This document shows, one piece after another, positions 40,640 through 48,873 of a stretch of 48,873 nucleotides of DNA. The translations under genes and the position numbers were made by a program. The notes beneath the pieces were generated by a model that worked only from the letters and a program-made list of their open reading frames with translations, was not told the origin of the DNA and made no database searches. The stretch's first letter is position 1. Each line of letters begins with the position of its first letter. The stretch comes from Enterococcus lemanii. GTDB taxonomy: Bacteria; Bacillota; Bacilli; Lactobacillales; Enterococcaceae. Location of the stretch: NCBI RefSeq assembly GCF_016909125.1, contig NZ_JAFBFD010000021.1:1-48873 (forward strand), written 5' to 3'.

Positions 40640-42872
40640 TATTCAAGGAACGAATTGGCGAAATTACTTACTATTGCCTTTAATTGTTTCTACTACAATT
40701 TTATACGCATTGTTATTAAAAAGCTGGTTGTTACTGGGGGTGACGTTTTATTATGTCATTCAAATGGTTTATCAAAAGCAAAGTTTATTATTGTACATTA
40801 GTTTTGGGATGACTTGTTTATTCTTAATCCGACTGCCTTTTAGTCATTATGAATTACCACCAACACAAACTTCGCTTCGCATTCAAATTGCTATTTATCC
40901 GGATACGATAAAAATAAACGATACTTTTGTGACAGGAGAAGGAAAAACGGACTTTGGACGATTAACGTTTCAATATCAGGCGAAAAACCAAGCAGAGTTA
41001 GCGAGTTGGCAAAAAAGGGGTACACGGAACAAAGCGATGCAAGTCGTTGGTTCTTTTAAAGAAAGAGAAGGTTCACGTAATTTGCACGGCTTTAATCGGA
41101 AGGACTATGAATTTTCGCGTAACCAATTAGGAACGTTTATGATTGAAAAAGTTACAAGTGAAAAACCATTGTCACACTTTTCAAAAGGGCGACAAATACG
41201 TGCGCAAGCCATTGATTGGGTTGAAGAAAAGTTCCCACCAGATTTAGCACGCTACATCAAAGCCTTACTTTTAGGTTATCGAGACCAATCTTTCCAAGAA
41301 ATTCGCGAGGCATATAGTAGTAGTGGGATTTTGCATTTATTTAGTATATCTGGTATGCATTTAGCCATCTTTCTCGGTTGGTTTTTCTACTTTTTTCGTC
41401 GAAGCCAACTTGTGATGGAAGAATTTATTTGGCCTTTTTTAGCAATAATGTTTTTTTTACTAATTCTATTTGGTCAAGGAATTAGTATTTGGCGCGCGAC
41501 AATCATGTACTTAGTCAACTTTTTATTTAAAAGTAAACAGATTCATCTTTCAGCCTATGATCGTTTTGCAATTGGTTTATTTCTTTTATTATTGATTGAG
41601 CCAAAGTCCTTCTTACAGGTCTCTGGTATTTTATCAATCTTGTTATCTTTTGTTATTTTATCTTGTGCAAGTATTGAGAAAAGTTCTTGGCGATTAAGTA
41701 TCGACGTGGGGCTCTTAGCTAGTCCAATTTTGATGTATTTATTTTATGAAGTTAGTTTAGTTGGTGGTCTTTTAACGGCGTTTATCGCGCCAATATTTAG
41801 TTTATTTTTACTACCTGGTTTTGTTATACTTGTTGGTTTAACTCTCTTAAAATGGCCGATTACTTGGTTAATCACGCTTTTTCAAATGTTCATTGCTTTT
41901 TTAGAGAATAGTTTGCAATTTAGTCGTTATTTTGTTTTTATTACTGGTAAACGCTCTTTTTTCTTCGTTTTTTTGCTCTTTATTTTCAGTCTATATTGTT
42001 ATCCCAATAAAAAATCGCGCAAGTGGGTATTTGTATTGTTGCTACTAGTTACGATTCTTCCGAAATGGTCTTTAAAAACAGCGGTTAGTTTTGTTGACGT
42101 AGGCCAAGGCGATAGTATCGTTTTACAAAGTTTTGGGAACAAAGAAGTTTATGTCATTGATACAGGTGGGAAAATTCATTTTAATAAAAACAGTCAGATG
42201 ACATCAAAAAATGCCGAGTATACACTTGTCCCTTTTTTAAAAGGAGAGGGAATTCGCACGATTGATGGCCTCTTCTTAACGCATGGGGATATTGATCATG
42301 TAGGTGACTTATCTGTTTTAATTCAAAATTTTTCAATTCAAACAATTTATATTGGACACGGAAGTTTGCAACATCCGAATATGGTAAACTTAAAAAAGCA
42401 AGTAAGTCGTTCAACTAAAATTATTGAGTTAAAAGCGGGTGATCAAGTCGGGAAAAAAATTCAATTTCAAGTTTTACATCCAAGTAAACTAGGAAAAGGA
42501 ACGAATGGCGACTCCCTTGTTTTGAGTAGTCAAATTAAAAGGCTACAATTTTTATTTATGGGTGATTTAGAAGAAGAAGGAGAAACACAACTTTTAAAAA
42601 GTGGATTCGATTTAAAAGCAGATGTTTTAAAATTAGGTCATCACGGTAGTAAAACTTCGAGTACGGAAAATTTTATCAAGCAAGTTCAACCAAAACACGG
42701 AATCATTTCTTGTGGCGTGAAGAACCAATTCAAACACCCGAATCGGGAAGTGCTAGAAACATTAGAAAAGCAACAAGTAAAAGTTTACCGAACCGATCAA
42801 GAAGGAATGATTCGCTATGAATGGTCATTTCTTAGTCGTTATCCTAAAGTCTTGACCTCGAAAGAAGGCTAG
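40632..42872 (+). CDS. comEC: DNA internalisation channel ComEC/Rec2
   Basis: A protein of about 746 aa. N-terminal membrane helices and an OB-like region are followed by the ComEC competence domain (ALLLGYRDQ, SSGILHLFSISGMHLAIFLGW) with many helices, then a metallo-beta-lactamase-like domain (VDVGQGDSIVL, THGDIDHVGDL, LGHHGSKTSS). It forms the channel for single-stranded DNA entry. ATG 40632 and TTG 40620 are candidate starts, neither with a ribosome site; see the overlapping 20-codon frame. The rest of the gene is intact. Confidence 0.9.
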   Translation: MNSIQGTNWRNYLLLPLIVSTTILYALLLKSWLLLGVTFYYVIQMVYQKQSLLLYISFGMTCLFLIRLPFSHYELPPTQTSLRIQIAIYPDTIKINDTFVTGEGKTDFGRLTFQYQAKNQAELASWQKRGTRNKAMQVVGSFKEREGSRNLHGFNRKDYEFSRNQLGTFMIEKVTSEKPLSHFSKGRQIRAQAIDWVEEKFPPDLARYIKALLLGYRDQSFQEIREAYSSSGILHLFSISGMHLAIFLGWFFYFFRRSQLVMEEFIWPFLAIMFFLLILFGQGISIWRATIMYLVNFLFKSKQIHLSAYDRFAIGLFLLLLIEPKSFLQVSGILSILLSFVILSCASIEKSSWRLSIDVGLLASPILMYLFYEVSLVGGLLTAFIAPIFSLFLLPGFVILVGLTLLKWPITWLITLFQMFIAFLENSLQFSRYFVFITGKRSFFFVFLLFIFSLYCYPNKKSRKWVFVLLLLVTILPKWSLKTAVSFVDVGQGDSIVLQSFGNKEVYVIDTGGKIHFNKNSQMTSKNAEYTLVPFLKGEGIRTIDGLFLTHGDIDHVGDLSVLIQNFSIQTIYIGHGSLQHPNMVNLKKQVSRSTKIIELKAGDQVGKKIQFQVLHPSKLGKGTNGDSLVLSSQIKRLQFLFMGDLEEEGETQLLKSGFDLKADVLKLGHHGSKTSSTENFIKQVQPKHGIISCGVKNQFKHPNREVLETLEKQQVKVYRTDQEGMIRYEWSFLSRYPKVLTSKEG

Positions 42873-42941
42873 TCAAAGCCCAATTCTTCTGTTAGGATAA
42901 ATAAAGAGAAAGTTTTAGATTAGCTAAAGGTAGGTTTTACC

Positions 42942-43979
42942 ATGAATGCACAAGAAGCAATTCAAAGTATTAGAACAAAGAAACTTGAAAATATTTATTT
43001 AGTTATTGGAACCGAAAATTTTTTACGAGAGCAAGTTCGCCAAGCTTTTTTTGAGCGCTTAATGCTCACTGAAACGGATTTAAACTTCCAGCAATTTGAC
43101 TTAGTTGAAAATTCCTTAAATGATGTGTTACTAGAAGTTGAATCAAGCCCATTTTTCGGGGATTATCGCTTAGTTTTTCTAGAAAATCCATTATTCTTAA
43201 GCTCTGAAAAAATAAAGAGTGAGCAAGAAGATGTCCTAGATAAATTTATTGAATATATTGAGCAGCCTTTAGAAACAACGATTTTAGTTATTTGGTTTAA
43301 TCAAGAAAAAATGGATGAACGAAAAAAGATAACAAAAAGATTAAAAAAAGCGGCTACTCGTATTGATGTTGAACCAATGAAAGAAGCAGAAGTGCGACGT
43401 TATTTACAGCAAACTTTTAATAACGAGGGACTTGAGTTTAGTCGCGATGCTTTTGAGCAATTTCTATTCTTAACAGACGCTTCTTTAAGTAAGGCGATGA
43501 GAGAATTCGAAAAAATTCGCTTATTTGCTGCAGAAGAAAAAAAGATTAATATAACAATCATTGACTCTTTAGTTCCTAAATCACTTGAACAAAATGTTTT
43601 TGATTTAACCGAAAGTATTTTAGCCGGCAAGGTCGAAGCGGCTTTGCGTTTATATGAAGAGCTACGGGTACAAGGAGAAGAAACAATTAAGATTAACGCG
43701 ATTTTGATTAGTCAAATCCGCTTGTTGTTACAAGTTCGCTTACTTGAAAATATCGGTTATCAACAAGGTTCAATTGCGGAGACGCTAAAAGTTCATCCTT
43801 ATCGAATCAAACTGGCAATGCAACAAGCTAGAAAATTTAAAGTACCCCAACTCGTTAAACTTTTGGACGAACTTATTGAAAATGATTATGCGACAAAAAC
43901 TGGCAAGGTTGAAAAAGAATTTGCTTTTCAGCTGTTAATTTTAAAAATGGGTGAAATAAAAAAGAACCAACGATCTTAA
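42942..43979 (+). CDS. holA: DNA polymerase III delta subunit
   Basis: A 345-aa clamp-loader subunit: IYLVIGTENFLREQVRQAF at the N-terminus, an AAA-like core (ESSPFFGDYRLVFLENP), and the C-terminal collar domain (VHPYRIKLAMQQARKF). It opens the sliding clamp during replication. Placement after comEC and convergent with rpsT is the standard Firmicutes order. The final five codons and the stop form the 5' arm and loop of the terminator. Confidence 0.94.
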   Translation: MNAQEAIQSIRTKKLENIYLVIGTENFLREQVRQAFFERLMLTETDLNFQQFDLVENSLNDVLLEVESSPFFGDYRLVFLENPLFLSSEKIKSEQEDVLDKFIEYIEQPLETTILVIWFNQEKMDERKKITKRLKKAATRIDVEPMKEAEVRRYLQQTFNNEGLEFSRDAFEQFLFLTDASLSKAMREFEKIRLFAAEEKKINITIIDSLVPKSLEQNVFDLTESILAGKVEAALRLYEELRVQGEETIKINAILISQIRLLLQVRLLENIGYQQGSIAETLKVHPYRIKLAMQQARKFKVPQLVKLLDELIENDYATKTGKVEKEFAFQLLILKMGEIKKNQRS

Positions 43980-43997
43980 AATCGTTGGTTCTTTTAT
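43961..43997. terminator. bidirectional terminator overlapping the holA stop
   Basis: AAAGAACCAACGAT (43961-43974) pairs with ATCGTTGGTTCTTT (43981-43994) around CTTAAA, followed by TATTTT. The left arm codes the last holA residues. It can serve rpsT from the other strand. Confidence 0.85.
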
Positions 43998-44003
43998 TTT
44001 AGA

Positions 44004-44258
44004 CTATTTAGCGATTTTCTTGCTTAAGCGAGATTTGTCGCGGCTAGCTTTGTTTTTGTGGATTAAACCTTTTGATTCAGCCATGTCAATTGCTTTTGTC
44101 GCAGCTTGGAATAATTCAGCTACGTTATCAGCTCCAGCTTCAGCTGCTTTTTCAAATTTTTTGATAGCAGTGCGCATTGCGCTTAATTGAGATGAATTTT
44201 GAGCATTAGCAGCTTCACTTGTGCGAGCACGTTTAATTGCAGATTCAATGTTTGGCAT
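44004..44258 (-). CDS. rpsT: 30S ribosomal protein bS20
   Basis: An 84-aa basic helical protein that binds 16S rRNA early in 30S assembly: [21 protein letters not shown] at the start and [16 protein letters not shown] at the end. On the minus strand GGAGGTGA precedes ATG 44258 by 9 nt, which excludes the GTG three codons earlier. Single gene with its own promoter. Confidence 0.96.
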   Translation of the reverse strand: MPNIESAIKRARTSEAANAQNSSQLSAMRTAIKKFEKAAEAGADNVAELFQAATKAIDMAESKGLIHKNKASRDKSRLSKKIAK

Positions 44259-44652
44259 TTGTTTCACCTCCGATAAAAAAGTTTTATACGAATTACGTAT
44301 AAATCAACACTAGTCATTATACCTAATGAAAACACGCAATGCAATAGATGATGTCAGGAATTTTTACTTTACACGAAAAAAATGAAAATAAAGGAGGTAG
44401 TGTTATTAGTGTTTCATCTATCGTCGGATTAAGCTGCTCTTTTTTTTTAATAAAGTAGTGGTATTTTATTTTTAATAAACGTCTATGTGAGTTGAAATGA
44501 AACAAACTCTTAAAGTTTTTGGCCACTTTTACATGGTTGTTCATTTTTTTATTGTCAAATAAAAGAGAAAAGCACTTTCAATTTTCTACTATAATGTGCT
44601 ATGATACAATGGAAAAATATAACTAGTAATAATAATAATGGTGGTGTAAATT
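44259..44652. other. intergenic region between divergent rpsT and PiT genes
   Basis: The rpsT promoter (minus) is at 44316-44344, and an inverted repeat TTTATACG/CGTATAAA (44283-44303) lies in its 5' leader. A strong AAGGAGG (44391-44397) is followed only by very short frames, and a T9-10 run lies near 44443. TATAAT near 44591 and TGCTATGAT near 44599-44607 are candidate -10 boxes for the PiT gene. No gene of convincing length is seen. Confidence 0.5.
44316..44344 (-). promoter_or_regulatory. promoter of rpsT
   Basis: On the minus strand TTGCAT (44344-44339), a 17-bp spacer and TATAAT (44321-44316). Confidence 0.72.
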
Positions 44653-45669
44653 TTGAATGTTGCTTTAATTGTAACAATCACGTTGGTCATGGGTGTTATT
44701 TTTGTGAATGGTTGGACGGATGCCCCAAATGCGATTGCAACGGCCGTTTCGACAAGGGTATTAAAACCCAATGTCGCGATTGGGATTGCGGTTGTAATGA
44801 ATTTTTTTGGTGCGTTAGTGATGACTTTCTTTAATGCTCAGGTTGCTGAAACAATTAGTAATATTGTTTCATTTGATTCTCAAGGGGTGGAGGCGGCTCA
44901 GATTGCGCTTGCAGCGTCTTTATTTGCGATTGTTTTTTGGGCAGTAGCTGCTTGGTATTTTGGTATCCCAACTAGTGAATCCCACGCTTTGATTGCAGGC
45001 TTAACCGGGGCGGCAATGGCACTAGGTGGTATTGGTGCGGTAAACATGGGCGAGTGGAAAAAAGTTTTAATTGGTTTAGTTGTTTCTACTATTTTAGGTT
45101 TTGGTGGTGGTTTTGTTATTACAAAAGCGCTCGTTTGGATCTTTATGGACGTGCCAAGACCAAAAGCGAATAAATTCTTTCATTATGGCCAAGCAAGTGC
45201 AGCTGCGGCAAATGCCTTTTTACATGGTGCACAAGATGGTCAAAAGTTTATGGGTGTATTTATGTTAGCTTTGTTTTATAACAACTTAGCAGAAAAAACA
45301 GGGAATGGCTTTGAAATCCCATTGTGGGTAATGGCTGTTTCATCAATTACGATGGGGGTTGGAACTTCTGTCGGCGGGATGCGTATTATTAAATCTGTTG
45401 GAATGGATATGGTGAAATTAGAAACTTATCAAGGCTTTTCTGCTGATTTAAGTGCAGCAATTTGCTTGTTTTTAGCTTCGGTTTTAGGTATTCCAGTTTC
45501 AACGACTCATACGAAAACAACCGCAATCATGGGGGTCGGTGCTTCTAAGCGCTTATCAAGTGTCGATTGGCGGATTGTAAAAGAAATGCTCTTTGCGTGG
45601 GTAATGACCTTCCCAGGTTGTGGCTTAATCGCATATGCAATGGCAAAAATATTTGTGGCAATTTTTTAA
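44653..45669 (+). CDS. inorganic phosphate transporter, PiT family
   Basis: A 338-aa membrane protein with about ten helices and the two inverted PiT signatures: GWTDAPNAIATAVSTRVL near residue 20 and a second repeat including GIPVSTTHTKTTAIMGVGAS near residue 280. It is a low-affinity cation-coupled phosphate carrier. The start is TTG 44653 after GGTGGTG; the ATG four bases later is out of frame. It is paired with a DUF47 protein 12 nt downstream, as is usual. Confidence 0.92.
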   Translation: MNVALIVTITLVMGVIFVNGWTDAPNAIATAVSTRVLKPNVAIGIAVVMNFFGALVMTFFNAQVAETISNIVSFDSQGVEAAQIALAASLFAIVFWAVAAWYFGIPTSESHALIAGLTGAAMALGGIGAVNMGEWKKVLIGLVVSTILGFGGGFVITKALVWIFMDVPRPKANKFFHYGQASAAAANAFLHGAQDGQKFMGVFMLALFYNNLAEKTGNGFEIPLWVMAVSSITMGVGTSVGGMRIIKSVGMDMVKLETYQGFSADLSAAICLFLASVLGIPVSTTHTKTTAIMGVGASKRLSSVDWRIVKEMLFAWVMTFPGCGLIAYAMAKIFVAIF

Positions 45670-45681
45670 GGAGATAATAAA

Positions 45682-46305
45682 ATGGCTAGAAAAAAACAGT
45701 ACGACTATTTTAAAACAATGGAGCAATTAGCTGAAAATGCACATACTGCTGCTGAACATTTAGAAACAATTATAGAAAACTACGATGCTGAAAAACTAGA
45801 GGAAAATTCCCAAGTGATTCATCAACTCGAAAAAAGAAATGATTATTTAATTGATGAATTAACCAATGAATTATATGATGCTTTTATCACTCCGATTGAT
45901 CGTGAAGATATTTTAATTATTGCGGAACGTGTAGATGATATTATGGACGGAATTAACGGCATGACCTACTTATTTGAAAACTTAGTCATCACTGAGTTAA
46001 GAGCGGAAACTGAAGTCTTTGCGGCTTTTGTTAGTCGTGCGGCCAAAGGAGTACACTTAGCAATGGCAGAGTTTCCTAAATTTAAGAATTCTAAAAATTT
46101 AAAAAAATTAATTGTTGAAGTAAATCAGATTGAATCAGAGGCAGATTTGTTATACAGTCGTTTGAAAAAGCAATTATTTAGTGAAGAAAAAGATGTTTTA
46201 GAAATTGTAAAATGGCGTGATGTCTATAACTTGTTTGAAACCATCATCAATCATACCGAGAGTGCAGTGGATATCATCGACGGCTTAATTATCAAAAATA
46301 CTTAA
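45682..46305 (+). CDS. DUF47/PhoU-like accessory protein of the PiT transporter
   Basis: A 207-aa all-helical PhoU-fold protein (DUF47, YkaA type): KQYDYFKTMEQLAENAHTAAEHLE at the start, TPIDREDILIIAERVDDIMDG in the middle. Such proteins are coded beside PiT transporters and are thought to regulate them. AAGGAGATAA precedes ATG 45682. Confidence 0.9.
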   Translation: MARKKQYDYFKTMEQLAENAHTAAEHLETIIENYDAEKLEENSQVIHQLEKRNDYLIDELTNELYDAFITPIDREDILIIAERVDDIMDGINGMTYLFENLVITELRAETEVFAAFVSRAAKGVHLAMAEFPKFKNSKNLKKLIVEVNQIESEADLLYSRLKKQLFSEEKDVLEIVKWRDVYNLFETIINHTESAVDIIDGLIIKNT

Positions 46306-46307
46306 TA

Positions 46308-46367
46308 AAATAAAAGTAGATCAACCGGTAAGCGAATAATCCGCAAGGTTGATCTACTTTTATTTTT
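46308..46367. terminator. bidirectional terminator between DUF47 and uppP genes
   Basis: A 19-bp perfect stem (46308-46326 with 46347-46365), a 20-nt loop, and A/T runs on both outer sides. Confidence 0.92.
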
Positions 46368-46373
46368 TGTTAA

Positions 46374-47207
46374 TTAATAAGCAATAACCCAGTAAGCAAT
46401 TAGAATAATACCTAAGATGATTCGATACCAACCAAAAATGGTAAAGTCATTTTTCTTAATATAATTCATTAAGAACTTAATTGCTAAAATTGAAACAACA
46501 AAAGATACAATTGTGCCGGTTAGTAAGATACCAATACCTGCTGCGTCAAATGTATTGCCGGCTAGTAAAAATTTAACTACTTTCAAAAAGCTAGCACCAA
46601 ACATGGTTGGGATGCCTAAAAAGAAAGAGAATTCAGCTGAGACAAAACGAGACGCACCTAGAATAATTCCACCTAAGATAGTCGCACCTGAACGAGAGGT
46701 TCCAGGAATTAAAGCTAAAACTTGGAACATTCCAACAAATAGAGCAAATTGATAGGTAATTTGGTTTAAATTCGTAACAATTGGTGTTTTTGATTGATTC
46801 CGTTTTTCAACTAAGATAAAGGCAATTCCGTAAACCATTAGCATGATAGCAACGGTAATAAAATTATAAAAGTGAGCATCTAACCGATCATCAAAAGGAA
46901 GCCCGATTATAACAGAAGGTAAGATCGCCACAATCACTTTAAACCACAATGACCAAGTTTGTTTGTTCTCAAGAGCCGTTTTCTTTGGTGAAAAAGGGTT
47001 TAACTTGTGGAAATATAAAACAACGACCGCCATAATTGCACCAAGTTGAATGACAACATTAAACATGGTCATAAAGTCTTCTGACACGTTCAACTGAATA
47101 AATTCGTCTGCTAAAATTAAATGTCCAGTACTACTAATAGGCAACCATTCCGTAATCCCTTCAACAATCCCTAATAATATGGCTTTAAAAAAATCAATGA
47201 ACTCCAT
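46374..47207 (-). CDS. uppP: undecaprenyl-diphosphatase
   Basis: A 277-aa membrane enzyme of the BacA/UppP family that recycles undecaprenyl pyrophosphate to the carrier used for cell-wall synthesis; extra copies give bacitracin tolerance. The two active-site blocks are [15 protein letters not shown] (16-30) and PGTSRSGAT (168-176). About eight membrane helices. Monocistronic on the minus strand. Confidence 0.95.
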   Translation of the reverse strand: MEFIDFFKAILLGIVEGITEWLPISSTGHLILADEFIQLNVSEDFMTMFNVVIQLGAIMAVVVLYFHKLNPFSPKKTALENKQTWSLWFKVIVAILPSVIIGLPFDDRLDAHFYNFITVAIMLMVYGIAFILVEKRNQSKTPIVTNLNQITYQFALFVGMFQVLALIPGTSRSGATILGGIILGASRFVSAEFSFFLGIPTMFGASFLKVVKFLLAGNTFDAAGIGILLTGTIVSFVVSILAIKFLMNYIKKNDFTIFGWYRIILGIILIAYWVIAY

Positions 47208-47300
47208 AAAAAAATCCTTTCCAAATAAATAATCTTTTTTTTACATGCCTTTTAAGTATACCTTTTCTTTTGTAGATTACCAAGCATTTTTCAAAAAAAT

Positions 47301-47334
47301 AACAAGCCACCTTAAATTTATAAGATGACTTGTT
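47301..47334 (-). terminator. terminator of the histidine-phosphatase operon
   Basis: Read on the minus strand, AACAAGTCATCTTA pairs with TAAGGTGGCTTGTT (G-U pairs allowed) and is followed by ATTTTTTTG. Confidence 0.8.
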
Positions 47335-47339
47335 TTGAG

Positions 47340-48023
47340 TTATTCTTTTCCGCGTTCGTAATAGACGCGGCTACCAATTTCATGGATGGTAAATTGTCCA
47401 TTTTCGTATTCTAATCTTGTGACAGAGCCATTATCAATGTCAATTCGCACGTTATTTTCTTGATTGATGAGATGAAGGAATAAAGCAATCGTTAAACCAT
47501 GTGAAACGACCAATACTTTGCCACCACCGTTTTTCTCTGCTTTGTGTGCAATATCTTCAAAGCCAGTCATTACCCGGGTACTAAGTGTTTCATAGGTTTC
47601 AGCCCAGTTGGCCGTGTCTGCTACATAAATCGCTTCGCAAATTTCTTCAAAAGTCGTTTTAGCAGTAATCATTTCATCATACGTTTTAAAATCCAATACT
47701 CTTGGAATGACCCCCCACATCTCCGCGTCATACCCACCTTCAAGCGAGCCAAAACACCATTCACGAATTCTTTGATCGGTATGGTAGGGTGTCTTATGCC
47801 CGGCTACGTTTTCACTTAAAATCAATCGTGTTGTTTCAATTGCTCGGCCACTATCACTTGAAAAAGCTGCTGCAAAGCGCGTGTCTTTTAACCCACGCCC
47901 TAAATCTTCAATTCGTTCAACACCAGACGTTGTTAGTGGCGTATCGCACCAACCTTGTACCCGTTGCATCGTATTAAACATTGTTTTTCCATGTCGAACT
48001 AAATAGATTTCTGTTTTTGTCAT
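47340..48023 (-). CDS. histidine phosphatase / phosphoglycerate mutase-like protein
   Basis: A 227-aa member of the histidine phosphatase superfamily. The RHG motif IYLVRHGKT contains the phospho-His11; the second catalytic His is in VVSHGLT near residue 171. The broad family includes cofactor-dependent mutases and phosphatases, and the sequence does not resolve which. On the minus strand AGGAG precedes ATG 48023. It lies 19 nt after the metallo-hydrolase gene, so both are probably one operon. Confidence 0.87.
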   Translation of the reverse strand: MTKTEIYLVRHGKTMFNTMQRVQGWCDTPLTTSGVERIEDLGRGLKDTRFAAAFSSDSGRAIETTRLILSENVAGHKTPYHTDQRIREWCFGSLEGGYDAEMWGVIPRVLDFKTYDEMITAKTTFEEICEAIYVADTANWAETYETLSTRVMTGFEDIAHKAEKNGGGKVLVVSHGLTIALFLHLINQENNVRIDIDNGSVTRLEYENGQFTIHEIGSRVYYERGKE

Positions 48024-48042
48024 GTTTTTTTCTCCTATCGTC

Positions 48043-48663
48043 TTATCGATTAAAAAAAGGATTTGTTTGTTTTTCCCAGGCAATTGTTGTTGGTTCTCCG
48101 TGCCCAGGGAAAACTTCGTAATGGTCTGGTAGCGTAAATAATTGGGTTTGAATACTTTCGATTAATTGCTCTAGATTCCCTGTATGTAGGTCTGTTCGTC
48201 CAATGCTTCCTTTAAATAATGCATCACCACTCACAACAAAATCTTCAAAAATAAAACTTAGACTCCCATGAGAATGTCCTGGTGTTGCCACAACCTGAAA
48301 TTCAATTGAACCGATTTTGTATCCTCTTAATTCCAATTCGTGTTCAGCTGGCTGTACAACGATTCCACCTAACTCAGGATGGCGACTGGATAAATTTAAG
48401 AGGGGGTTCGCTAGCCAATTGTTTTCTAAAGGGCTTACGTATACTGGAATGTTGTAGAAAGCGCGTAATTCTTCTACGGCTCCGATGTGATCATAATGCG
48501 TATGTGTTAATAAAATCGCTAAAGGGTGAGCAGCGTTTTTTTTTATTTGCTCTTTTAATAGATGGGCATCTGCTCCTGGATCAATAATTAATAAATCTTG
48601 TTGTTGCCAAATTAAATAACAATTTTCTTGGATTGGACCAGTTGGAATTTGTTGAATCTGCAT
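48043..48663 (-). CDS. metallo-beta-lactamase-fold hydrolase (glyoxalase II-like)
   Basis: A 206-aa hydrolase with the metal-binding T-H-T-H-Y-D-H (His54, His56, Asp58, His59), downstream GHSHGS and FPGHGEPT ligands, and VSGDALFKGSIGRTDL typical of the YcbL/glyoxalase II-like group. A thioester or related ester is the probable substrate. AGGAGG precedes ATG 48663 on the minus strand. Confidence 0.88.
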   Translation of the reverse strand: MQIQQIPTGPIQENCYLIWQQQDLLIIDPGADAHLLKEQIKKNAAHPLAILLTHTHYDHIGAVEELRAFYNIPVYVSPLENNWLANPLLNLSSRHPELGGIVVQPAEHELELRGYKIGSIEFQVVATPGHSHGSLSFIFEDFVVSGDALFKGSIGRTDLHTGNLEQLIESIQTQLFTLPDHYEVFPGHGEPTTIAWEKQTNPFFNR

Positions 48664-48696
48664 AAATTGACCTCCTAAAATGATTTCCTAATCACT

Positions 48697-48726
48697 AGTA
48701 TACATGATTTTTGACTATTTAAACAA
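48697..48726 (-). promoter_or_regulatory. promoter of the metallo-hydrolase/histidine-phosphatase operon
   Basis: On the minus strand TTGTTT (48726-48721), an 18-bp spacer and TATACT (48702-48697). The remaining bases to the window end (48727-48873) show nothing I can name. Confidence 0.6.
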
Positions 48727-48873
48727 ATTGTTTCCTGAGATGGAGACATTTATTTAAAATCATACGTTTATATAAGTGAAAGTCTTGTGGTATTAAGTCA
48801 AGTGATAAGTAACGCTCTTTTCATCGTTTTCACAAAATTTAGACCGCACGAAACTAAACCCGACCCAAAACTG

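Noticed and set aside
44589-44834. Frames on both strands overlapping the start of the PiT gene
   Set aside because: They are shadows of the PiT coding sequence; the PiT frame carries the family motifs.

Overview
This 48.9 kb window looks like a chromosomal segment of a low-GC Gram-positive bacterium of the Lactobacillales, most likely the Enterococcaceae (an Enterococcus- or Vagococcus-like organism). The evidence is the strong AGGAGG-type ribosome binding sites, a cysteine T-box, a preQ1-II (COG4708-type) riboswitch before queT, a tagatose-6-phosphate lactose operon, the comEA-comEB-comEC-holA//rpsT order, and paired heterodimeric ABC exporters. Family level is an inference. I see no rRNA, tRNA, CRISPR array, insertion sequence or prophage, so this is ordinary chromosome with several accessory metabolic modules.

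Layout. 1-644: a gene-poor leader with a strong extended -10 promoter, about 350 nt of apparently structured RNA, a six-codon reading frame and an intrinsic terminator directly before a polyamine operon. 645-6150: speA, speE, speB, a carboxy(nor)spermidine dehydrogenase and nspC, tightly coupled. 6405-12622: AraC regulator, CUT1 sugar ABC importer (binding lipoprotein and two permeases, no ATPase), an RDD membrane protein and a GH105 unsaturated rhamnogalacturonyl hydrolase, which together form a pectin-fragment uptake locus. 12864-16937: MarR regulator and a heterodimeric ABC multidrug exporter. 17041-18303: an FNR-like reductase behind a Fur-type box, then a convergent Nudix gene. 18453-20294: cysteine T-box, cysK, cysE. 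20432-26796: lacR and a lacABDFEG operon that lacks lacC. 26978-30280: SatP-type acetate carrier; dus, a Tad2-like (DUF2829) small gene and an SDR gene in overlapping frames; preQ1-II riboswitch and queT. 30366-32663: Nudix, lipoprotein, tag, DUF4256.

32705-34438 (minus) is a cytoplasmic PAS plus degenerate GGDEF/EAL protein. It is divergent from an amino-acid ABC transporter (a fused binding protein-permease, plus ATPase). 37009-39265 holds an ACT-domain/UPF0210 pair and a HAD phosphatase. 39337-43979 holds comEA, comEB, comEC and holA, with an internal terminator and an odd comEC start. 44004-48663 holds rpsT (minus), a PiT phosphate transporter with its DUF47 partner, uppP, a histidine phosphatase and a metallo-beta-lactamase-fold hydrolase (the last three minus).

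The most promising unexplained features are the leader RNA, micro-ORF and terminator before the polyamine operon; that operon's mixture of two spermidine routes, with a speE that has no speD and carries an Asp-to-Asn change; the Tad2-like gene translationally locked between dus and an SDR gene; the lone degenerate GGDEF/EAL protein; and the missing lacC.
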